64,000 nt of DNA, taken from Isoetes taiwanensis (taxonomy: Eukaryota; Streptophyta; Lycopodiopsida; Isoetales; Isoetaceae). Location: contig JAJEKV010000217.1 of NCBI GenBank assembly GCA_021234155.1, positions 126,001 to 190,000 on the forward strand, in the 5' to 3' direction. Every line of letters begins with the position of its first letter. The first letter of the stretch is position 1. The notes beneath the pieces were generated by a model. That model had not been told where the DNA came from. It did no database searches and worked only from the letters and a program-made list of their open reading frames with translations. Positions 55,001 through 64,000 of the stretch are shown here, piece after piece. The position numbers were made by a program, and so were the translations under genes.

Positions 55001-57905
55001 TAAGGTGTGAAACTTTGTAAAGTTGCTATATTTTGACAAATTTTAAAATCAGGTTTCAAAGGCTTAGTAGGATGTGTAAGTAGAAATAAACAAAGAAATC
55101 GCCATAATTTTATCGTAAGTCTTTCCACTTGTAGTTTTGCCAAACTGAAGAACTAAATAAGAGGAAGTTTCGCCTTTGAATCGATAGAAATATTTTAGAA
55201 GCCTAATTTTGCATTTGTCTTGTAACCAATATGTAAATTCTTAAAGATTCATCTTAAGTGTACTTTTCTTGAGTTATTAATATAAAATTCAAGAGATCGC
55301 ACTTGTAATAATGTCTTTTTATTTTTTTGGATGCAAATTATTTATATAAGTTTATCAATACTTTGAAACTATTATCTTGGGCAAGAAAGAAAATCACATA
55401 TTTTTCTATAAAAGTCTTAAGAAAATATGAACTAAGATAGGCTTCAGGCAAAGGGAGGATGAGGAGGGGGAGGTATATGTAAGAGAATGATGGAGGGAGA
55501 AAAAGCCTAACACACAAAAGACGAGGCAATCAAAATTATCTAACATATAAATATGATTAGATTATTCTTTGAATCATACAAATTATGGGTCTTTTCTGCA
55601 TGCAATTTCATGTTTACATGTTATGAAGTACTAAGATGATTGATGAGTTGCTATGGATCATGTGGTTTTTAACAAATCTAAAGCTTGTCATTCATAGAAA
55701 TTATGTCTTTTGTCATGTCAATTTTCTAGACCCAAGTTTCGATAATGGGAAAATAGCAAAAAGAATCCATAGAGGCAAATAGGATCCAAGAAATCTAGGA
55801 TTTTAATCTAATTTTGCTTACCCTTAAAGACTTAGATGCATCTTATTACGTTACTGCAAAAGCAACTTACTATAGAAGCCATATCATAAGCTTCTTGCAT
55901 GTTTATACTATACCTTACTTGAATTTGTGGATTCTCTTTGCATGCTAATTACATCATTGTTCTTCATATTAATACTTTGCCCATCCACAAATAGTTTTTT
56001 CAACAAGCTTCTAAACTAGATGAGCCAAATACTTCATTCAGAGTCTCTAAGTAAGTAAGTGGCATTTGTTATCAATTGACCTGGGATTCCTGTGACATAA
56101 CAAAAGAATGTGGTGTAAGCATTGCATTAACACCATGCTTGGCTATTTTATATTTACAAGGTTTGCTGCCATGCAGCCACAAGCTAAAGAGATCGTCATG
56201 AAAAATAAACCTTGTTCTTTGACAAGGAAAAAACCACTCACTCTTTAGCCTCTCTACCCACTTACAACTCTCACAATACTTGCTCCAAGCTTGTATCGTA
56301 GTCATTTAATTATGTAACCTCATTTTTTGTATCTTTATATCTTCTGGGATGCTCTTCCAAAATCTCTTTCATTCCTTTTGCACCTCAGCTTTGAACTTCA
56401 TATGCCCGGTATTCAAACTTGTTCTTCATCCTCAATTTCCCTAACCCGCAAAGTTGGCAAATCTTCTTGATTTGGCGATGACAAGAGTCACACATTCCCG
56501 GGCCGTTCCCTAGTGGCGTTATATCGCACAATCCTGGCTTTTTTCCTTTATGTTTTATGAACTACAAGACTAATATGTACCAAATAACTGCTTTATACAT
56601 TCAATCCTGATTTTGAGCGCTTCTAGTATCATCTTATTGATTCTACTCATCAGTCCCAGACATAGTTCAAGGTCAAAATTCTATTTGGCACATTTCTTAT
56701 GTGGATACTATAAGCATCCTTATATAATTTTCACATTTATGTGCTTTTATCACCGAGCCAATGAATTCCATGTGCTGCTTACCATAGCCCCTTATATCTA
56801 TATAGCAATAGGACAAAAGATAAACTACAAATAATTTAAATGAGTTCAATCTGCCGTTTACAACAGCTAATTAACAATAATAACTAACAAGGTATGTCTG
56901 TCTTAAGTTACATCAACTATTTCTATATGTATCATATCTGCATTCGCTAACAATCGAAAACTGTCTGTGGAAACACTATCACGGAAAACATCTGATTAGT
57001 ATTGCCTCGAAGGCTACAGCGCCATGCCCGAGAAATATAAGAAATGAACAACCGCCTAATTGGGAATCCTACACAGTTAGTGCTGCCTTTAAAGCTACAT
57101 TGCCACTCCAAGAAATATGAAGAATATATAAAATCAGAGAATACAACCAACTAAATAGAAAAAAAAGGCTATAATGTGATGTCAACAACATATGGAATAA
57201 TGAACTAGATGAATGAGAACACATCCAATCAGCATTTGTGAAGGTTGTGGTACCTTGATCGTATTATGCATTATGTATTTCGGGGTGTTATACCAATAAT
57301 GCATACATGGTATGTATTGAACTTATAGAAATATTAATTATGTTGTTGATAACTTTTTCAAGGATATTATGCATCTTCACAAACCACAATATGTGTTGTG
57401 TAGGAGATTAGGGAAGTCAAGATCCATTTTAAATAGAGTAAGTTCAGTTGAAGCAAGAGATAGGGTGATGCAAATCCGGTCCGTGCTCAAAGGGCACAAT
57501 TTAGCTTGATGCAGACCTCACACCGACTCAATAAGAAGCAAAAAAATAGGAATAGGCAAAGGTCAAAGTGGTCAGGGATGATAATTTTATTGAAGAGAAA
57601 GAAAGACAAATAACTAGGCCAAATTACCTAACGATTTAATTAGATACGGTCTATTATTATTAGTTGAGAACATTGAAAAATAAAGGGATGCCATAAAAAG
57701 GTGTAGAATTAAATTAGAGGCACCATGGATATATAAGAAGTGTGATTAACAAAAAGAAAAGGGAGAACAACAAAAGGGCCAAACGGACTGGGATAAAGAG
57801 ACATGACCAAAAGCAGATTAGTACGGATTTGTAATGAACTCTAAAATAGATTAAGCAGCACATCCCAACCTGAAGATTCAACTCCCTTAGCCATTCCTAG
57901 TTTGC
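55001..57905. other. No supportable gene
   Basis: AT-rich intergenic sequence. Isolated open segments (for example minus 56305-56072) lack recognisable motifs. Confidence 0.5.
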
Positions 57906-57922
57906 CAAATCTTCTTGCAGGT

Positions 57923-58025
57923 CCCCATTGCGGTGGTGGTTTAGTGGTAAGGCCTTGGGTTGGGGTGACCTCCATCAGGGTGCAAGTCCCACCAATCTTG
58001 CCTTCAGAAAAAAAAAAAAAAAAAA
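57923..58025 (+). mobile_element. tRNA-derived SINE with 16-bp target duplication
   Basis: A 103-bp element with a pol III A-box-like TGGTTTAGTGGTAAGG (57937-57952), a B-box-like GGTGCAAGTCCC about 25 bases further on, and a terminal A-run. It is flanked by AAATCTTCTTGCAGGT (57907-57922) and AAATCTTTTTGTAGGT (58026-58041), which differ only by two C-to-T changes. The length and form fit a tRNA-head SINE with almost no body. Confidence 0.88.
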
Positions 58026-58044
58026 AAATCTTTTTGTAGGTATT

Positions 58045-59865
58045 TCATCTCTCAGAGCTGTATAGAACATTCAAAATGAAATATGATGACCAAGCCCCAT
58101 CACAAAACATCAAAGAAATCAAGATAACAAAGATGGAAGCAACTAAAGGTAACCCAACCAAGGGTTATGAGGCCACTGGTCAGAAATGAGTGTTGTGCCT
58201 CTTGTACACGGTCCACTTGTTTTGGAGCCTCGCTTCTTGCACCTTGTACAGCTTCTCACACTGCTGAGTTAACTGAACTGGAGAGTGATCCTCTCGCACA
58301 AAAAAGTTATGTTGTTAAGGTGACTTTCATGCTATAACACATGCAACCTATCCTGTGATATGGAAAAATGCACTAGAAGATGGCATGGTCAGTCTAATCT
58401 TTGAAGGTCAACTCTTTGTGTTGTAAAAGTTCGTGGGCAGATTGATTTATTGGTTACAATTTCACGTCCAAATAGGAGGTTATTATCACAATTTGTTGAG
58501 TCATTTGTATCAAGAGGATCAATAGTTCTTTTGTAGAGAGCATCCTTACTTTTATTATATATGTAGGACAAATGTAGTGGTGGCTGGGCTTTTAGAGAAT
58601 GAGACAGAAAATACCAAAGAAGTGATGCATTGTTCTTCCAGGAAACTATGCATTTGATAGATCCCGAATTTATTGCATGCAAACGCATTGACAAAAAAGA
58701 TTGAGGGAAGAAACAGACCAGTACTGCTCAAATTTGGTACTATAGATACAAAAATTAGAGTGATGCAACGTAAAGACGATCAGAAATATCATGAAATATG
58801 GCTAAAGGATGGTTTGACAGTCGCAACAACAATTTGAAAGGAAACTAGTGTTGGAAGAAGTAAAGAAATTGAGAGCAGATGGACAAAATGCTTATAAACT
58901 CGAATTATGTTAAAGAGGAACTTATGGAATTCCCATTTTTTTCAGGAACCCTATTTTTTTACGGCAAAATGATGTGCAAATCATTTTGTGCTCTATTATT
59001 GTTTGAATAAGAGACTTTTTTCTAGTGTTAAAAGAAAACTAAATCAGGATCCCTTGTATTATTGTAATACCTGCATTTCCTATTGCCCATATCCCAAAGC
59101 CTTGGTAAGAGTGTGTTTTGAGCGGGAAGCATGCCGGGCTCCTTGTCACCTAGAAAAACGGAACATCGAAATTAACAAGGTGCTGCGCACGGAGGGTTGC
59201 CCTCCATGGCCGGAGGGTGAAGTGGCTTGAATCATAGTTCAAAGTTTTTAACAATCAATTCAAAACCATAATCCTGAACATTTGGAAGCCTTCTCTGGCT
59301 ATATCTGTTCTGTCTGTACATAAAGAACTCGGGGACTCATTTTCTGGCTATACAGATAGAAATCATAAATGCTTATATTGCAAGTAATAATAAAGAATCT
59401 CAGCTCAAAACAAGTTGCTTCTTAGCATTCGTTTCTACTCTATGGTACATTTTCTGTGGCCCTTCCGCATAAGATTAGTTGACCTCTGGATTCATTTGAT
59501 TGTCTAAGCTCAATTTTCCTTGTTCGTCGGCTCACAATACAGAATTTAAGAGGTGAAGAGCGTACATTTTTTATCTTGTCAATGTTTTATTGCTCCATTC
59601 CTCCATCTTCTATCTTGTGCAACTTCTTACTATTCTAGGGCATATACTAATATGCAGCCACATCTACAATGATACCAACAACCATTGAAACATTCTATGG
59701 CACACAATCCCCCATACGCCGGCTAGCCGCCCTAATTTTCTTGTCCTATTATATATATAGACAAGTCTTTGTACTGTGCAGGGCCTATACGAGTTGAAGT
59801 ATGTATTTATTCTAAGGATTTTAGACGGATTGTATGAAGTCGACCATGCAAAACGAACCCAGTAT
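58045..59865. other. No supportable gene
   Basis: Intergenic. A short phrase at 58094 (CCCCATCACAAAACATCAA) resembles one at 51055 (CCCCATCACCAAACACAAT), possibly an old LINE-related fragment; not enough to annotate. Confidence 0.45.
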
Positions 59866-59869
59866 GAAA

Positions 59870-60460
59870 GATTTCCCTGGATTCTTAAGATTCTACAAAG
59901 ATATCTCTGGATTCCCAGAAATTATTCCAAGATTCCTCTAGATTTCCCAAGATTTTATGTGGATTCTCCTAGATTCCATTAGATTCTATAAAGATTCCTC
60001 TAGATTCTCTTAGATTCTATCAAGATTATCCTAGATTCTCAAATATTTTATGAAGATTCCCCCATACATTCCCTAATATTCTCTTGTGATTCCCCTAATA
60101 TTCTCTTGTGATTCCTCAAAGATTGTCCCAAGATTCCTCTTGATTTTCCAAGATTCTACATAGATTCTTCTAGATACCCTTAGATTCTATAAAGATTCCC
60201 CTAAATTCTCCAAGATTCCATCAACATTCCCTTAGATTCTCAAAGATTTCATGAAGATTCCTTTAGATTCCCCAAGATTCCTCAAGATTCTATGTATATT
60301 TTCCTAGATTTTCTAAGTTTCTATAAAGATTCGCCTGGATTCCTCAATATTCTATGACCATTCACAAAAACTTCCCTAAGATTCCCCTTGATACCCTTCA
60401 TATTTCCCTATATCCCGTAAGGTTCCACAAGTGTTCCTCAAGATTCTCATAAGATTCCCG
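59870..60460 (+). repeat. AGATTCC/TAGATTCT degenerate tandem array
   Basis: About 30 occurrences of GATTC, nearly all in AAGATTCC or TAGATTCT context, occur within ~590 bp. They are spaced mostly 12-25 bases apart and lie all on the same strand. Units are too variable for a single period. Neighbouring DNA lacks the motif. Confidence 0.85.
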
Positions 60461-60509
60461 AGATCAAACCACCCCTTTGATCCTCAAAAATTATGTCAAG
60501 CTTTTCTAA

Positions 60510-60602
60510 GCTTCTCTAGTGCGGTCCCACAATCACGAAACGACAATTTCTTAAGGTTCTCTAGCGCGGGCCCCACAACCACAAAAAACGACAAATCTTA
60601 AA
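60510..60602 (+). repeat. Two-copy ~45-bp tandem duplication
   Basis: CTCTAGTGCGGTCCCACAAT.. is followed by CTCTAGCGCGGGCCCCACAA.., each continuing into an ACGACAA..TCTTAA ending. It borders the AGATTC array. Confidence 0.75.
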
Positions 60603-60604
60603 TT

Positions 60605-62380
60605 TTTTAAACAAAGGTAGAAAACAGAACTCTATAAAGTTGCCTTTTGGATACAATCCCATAATCCCATGTAGATGTCTCTATTAATTTGCATATTGCG
60701 CATAACATCCATGTTGTGATTGAAATGCACAAAGATGCCATTCTAAATGTTCTCATGGTGGTTAATTACACCATATCCTTCTCAAGTTGTTTAAGCAGGC
60801 TTGTAAATGGCAAGAAATTCGTGCAGGAAAAAAGCACGAGTTCTCTAACTGAGTAGTGTCTTATTTGGCCTGCACACTTTGATCTCGAACTTTGATCTTT
60901 ACTTGCTGCATAGCTGAACCTCAAAACCGATCCCTGTTTTTCGTCTTTGAGTTGGGCTTGAGCATCTTATTCATCAAATCTACAACCCACAGAAGGAGGA
61001 AGTGAACATGTCAGCACGGACTAAAAAGCTTAAAAAGTTACAATGATGCAACTAAAATGGGTTGCATATATCCTTATCACTATGTTGGAAATGTTTGCAA
61101 AACATACCTATGATAAAACTCATAGTCCCTGCCACCTTTTGAAATTGTATGAGACAAATTATATATTTGTAGTATCATCTTCCTTGGAATCTGCGAAGGA
61201 AATGTAAAACTTGTCAGTGTCTCCTCAATCATTTGTACAACGATTTGCTCTTTACTTGTATTTCAGCCTATTTTCATTAGTTTAAGTTACACGAGAGAAA
61301 TGAGAGGTAGTCGTTATAGAATCCCCATACACAATCAAGGTATTGAAGCAGACAAACACAGATCCTTTATTTGTTATGGAAAAATTGTACATATATGATG
61401 AGGTGATATAGAACGCGATAGGAAAGAATAAAGGAGCCTAGTGACATAAGAGAAGCCCAGTTATCATTGTGCTTTCGCACTTACAAAAGAAGAATGAGAT
61501 GGATACCAGATAGGCACACGCACCTTATTATCAAATATTAATCAGAATATCTATTAATATGGGGATATCAGAAATATAATTTGGTCACGTTGGGAAAATG
61601 GGCATTTTCATGTCTAATTCACGGCAAAATTGTTGCAGAGTAGATATCTTCATTAGAATCATAAACGCACTGTGGTTCAGGCAGTAGATAATATTTTGTC
61701 CTATTTCCCTTGTAAAGCTTTCTTTTAATGCGCAAGTGATGCCTATCTTTTCTCCATCTATTCACTAGTCGCTTGGGCAATATGTTATGTAGCAAAATTC
61801 AGTTCCTTCTGTGACTCCCTAAAGAGACACAAAGCCAGGCCATCTAGTTTAGACATCTCCCATATCCCTTTCTGTAACAAGAGAAGAGGGTACCTTCTTC
61901 TAATGCGGGCACCAAGTCAAGTTCATAGTAAAACAAATGTAAGTTCTTTGGAAAATTCAATCAAAGCTTAAAGTTCTACTAAATTAAATAAAGGTTCAAC
62001 TTCTTGACCAGAGACAGTTTAAGAAGGTAAGAGCACAGGCTGACTAATGCAAAGTATTACATACTTATCTTATATACTCATAACTTACTCTATCCTACCA
62101 AATTAATCAAGTAGTATTTTGAACTCACCTTATCAGCATGCAGGTTGACTCGGACAAAAACACATAGCAGTTCCATGAAAACATGCAAAATAAGTGGATT
62201 TTGATTTGGCTGTAAAAATGGTCATGCTTAGAAAACGCCTTATGAAGCAATTGTTAATGCAGATGTGGAACTCACCAGCAGTGTGATAATTGTGCTGCTT
62301 AGATCCAGAATTACACGCAAGGCTTGCTCACGGAAAAGTGTAAATGCCAACATATAAGTTAATCCATTTTCCAGGTGCAT
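60605..62380. other. No supportable gene
   Basis: AT-rich intergenic sequence; no open frame with a recognisable motif. Confidence 0.5.
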
Positions 62381-62389
62381 CGAGCAGGC

Positions 62390-62523
62390 TTTAGCCTCGA
62401 GCCCAACCCATGCGCACCCAACAGATCCATGTGCACCAATGATGCAGCCTCGAGCTTCGAGACCAACCCATGTGCACCCAACGAACCCATGTGCATCCAT
62501 GATGCAGCCTCGAGCTCCAAAAT
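62390..62523 (+). repeat. ~60-bp minisatellite, about 2.3 units
   Basis: Units contain CCAACCCATG(C/T)GCACCCAAC and GATGCAGCCTCGAGC. An open frame on each strand follows the 20-codon period, for example minus-strand EARGCIMDAHGFVGCTWVGL. This is expected for a 60-bp repeat and is not evidence for a gene. Confidence 0.8.
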
Positions 62524-63013
62524 CACTATACTCGATGTGGATTGCCATAAGCCAATCCATATTCATACTAATTCATGTATTGAAATCCTAGCGAGAACAT
62601 TGATGATTGTCCTGCATTTAAAAGCCTGAATTCAGGATCTGTCTTTACTCATAACCCTTAAGTCTAGCAATGAACTTTACTTGATGAGATACTGCTATCC
62701 ATGCTAGATCCGCATCCATCTTCCTTAATCTCACCCCCAATGTTCATCCTGTAGGCTAATTTGGATCTCCTTGCAGGTGATGATCCACCATGGTGATAGA
62801 AAACACCTTTATCAACTGATGCACCATGGTGATAGGAACAAAGAGCCGATTGTGGAGGATTAATCTTCTTAAACTTATAACATGTTTACCTGCATTCTCT
62901 GAGTTTGGTAGCTTAAAGTTGTAGTCATCTTTGCAGCTTCTCATATTCAAGACTCGCAAATGAGCAGCACAAGTCTCCATTTTTTCTGACCACAGGTCCT
63001 CACCCCTGGCCAT

Positions 63014-63287
63014 TTTCTTGCCCTTAAAATGGCCGTCCAGTTTCTTCTTCAAATTAGGGCAAGAACTTCCGACACATCACTGTTTCTTTGAACTTCCATT
63101 TTCCAAAAGACATGGACAAAATGAAGCTCTTTGAGAGAATTTACAAACGGTTTCTTGCCCTTAAAATGGCCGTCCAGTTTCTTCTTCAAATTAGGGCAAG
63201 AACTTCCGACACAGCACTGTTTCTTTGAACTTCCATTTTCCAGAAGACATGGACAAAACGAAGGTCTTTGGGAGAATTTACAAACGG
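63014..63287 (+). repeat. 137-bp tandem duplication, two copies
   Basis: 63014-63150 and 63151-63287 are nearly identical, with about seven substitutions. Minus-strand open frames cross it, but 137 is not a multiple of three, so the two copies are read in different frames. The high identity points to a recent duplication. Confidence 0.9.
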
Positions 63288-63612
63288 AGGAGTTGGCGTA
63301 CCCTGCTCTTTCCATTTGGTTATCACAGGGCGTAAGAACTTGGCGATGGCGAGTCCAAAACCCCAAATATTTTTGAATCGAATCAACCAGACTCAGAGGC
63401 AGCAACAGGGCTAGGGCTGACCGAGTACAACAAGGCTAGGGCTGACCGAGAGTTTACTGGCAGCAGCCAGTTTGATAACTATTGCAAAGATGACATCTAC
63501 TGAGAACTGTTGGTTTCAGGTCTATAATTTCTATTATAATCAATGCTACTTGCAAATGCAAACCATATTGATTCATTAAAACACATCATATCTAAAAACG
63601 CATGTGATATTA

Positions 63613-63747
63613 GGGCGCATCCCCTTAGGTGAATATGGCCACTTGACCTTGCCATGTGGCAAGGCAAGACCAGAAAACAGCGCCCTTCATTTCACCAAAC
63701 CTTCCTTGTTTGGAGCAAGGCCTGCCCCTGCTAATTGGGACGCGCCC
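63613..63747. mobile_element. Tourist-like MITE (135 bp, TTA target duplication)
   Basis: Begins GGGCGCATCCCC and ends with the inverted GGGACGCGCCC; TTA flanks both sides (63610-63612 and 63748-63750). A 3-bp TTA duplication with GGG-type ends fits PIF/Harbinger-derived Tourist elements. An internal hairpin CCTTGCC-ATGT-GGCAAGG lies at about 63648-63665. Non-coding. Confidence 0.72.
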
Positions 63748-64000
63748 TTACTTTAGGCAATCTATGTTTAGTCTATTTTTGTAGGAATATATACATAAAT
63801 AAAACAACAAATTCAATACCTTCTTGCAAAATGGGCACCTGTATCATAAAAGACATTGTTTTAAATCGTTGAAAATGAGAATAAATTTTCAGATCTAATA
63901 TATGAACATATTATTCAAATGCACGCTTGGAATTTAAGCCTTTACATCCATAGAATGCATCTCTTTAGGACATTTCACCATTTGACCATGGAGGCCACAT

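Noticed and set aside
59870-60460. CRISPR-like repeat array
   Set aside because: Spacing is irregular, repeats are only 7-8 bases and the context is a plant nuclear genome.
62240-62629. Glycine/cysteine-rich repeat protein on either strand
   Set aside because: The 20-residue period is simply the 60-bp minisatellite.

Overview
The window looks like gene-poor, repeat-rich nuclear DNA of a land plant. The evidence is an intron-containing EPF-like (EPFL) peptide gene, a decayed PPR gene, an L1-type plant LINE with a DUF4283-like ORF1, a Ty3/gypsy chromovirus whose primer site matches plant initiator tRNA-Met, a tRNA-derived SINE and several MITEs. A seed-free vascular plant (fern or lycophyte) would fit the LINE-rich content, but the sequence alone does not prove this. 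Only one gene looks intact: the EPFL gene at 23790-24664.

Layout. 1-3.1 kb: 3' part of a decayed L1-type LINE with a poly(A) tail. 3.1-5 kb: a decayed minus-strand coding region and a cluster of GC palindromes. 6.7-9.8 kb and 27.9-29.2 kb: two inverted copies of one element carrying a cysteine-rich gene remnant. The left copy is interrupted by two head-to-tail Helentron/HINE-like elements. The 18-kb spacer holds a frameshifted hAT transposase (10.8-13.0 kb), a 453-bp foldback MITE (14.75-15.2 kb), a PPR pseudogene (15.8-16.95 kb), an old direct duplication split by a small LINE fragment (19-20.8 kb), a compact hairpin (22.4 kb) and the EPFL gene.

30.4-50.0 kb is a nested stack. A tandem repeat with a ~187-209-bp unit is split by an L1-type LINE (31.0-36.15 kb), which itself contains the 3' end of an unrelated LINE ('LINE-A'). 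The same array is split again by a 13.1-kb chromovirus (36453-49552) with a perfect 5-bp target duplication. The chromovirus lies on the minus strand and carries gag, protease, RT/RNase H, integrase and chromodomain remnants. It also has more than 3 kb of extra leader ORFs upstream of gag.

50-64 kb: more LINE-A fragments (50.95 kb and 53.2-55.0 kb, minus strand), a 103-bp tRNA-derived SINE with a 16-bp target duplication (57.9 kb), a ~590-bp AGATTC-rich degenerate array (59.9-60.5 kb), three short tandem duplications and a Tourist-like MITE (63.6 kb). Long stretches between these show no supportable gene.

The observations most worth following are: (1) the EPFL gene encodes two consecutive copies of the family's four-cysteine module, giving 10 rather than 6 cysteines in the mature region; (2) LINE-A copies end in different pentanucleotide tails and share a 3'-UTR stem-loop that also occurs inside an unrelated HINE-like element; (3) the chromovirus has near-identical LTR ends yet a heavily frameshifted interior and extra leader ORFs.
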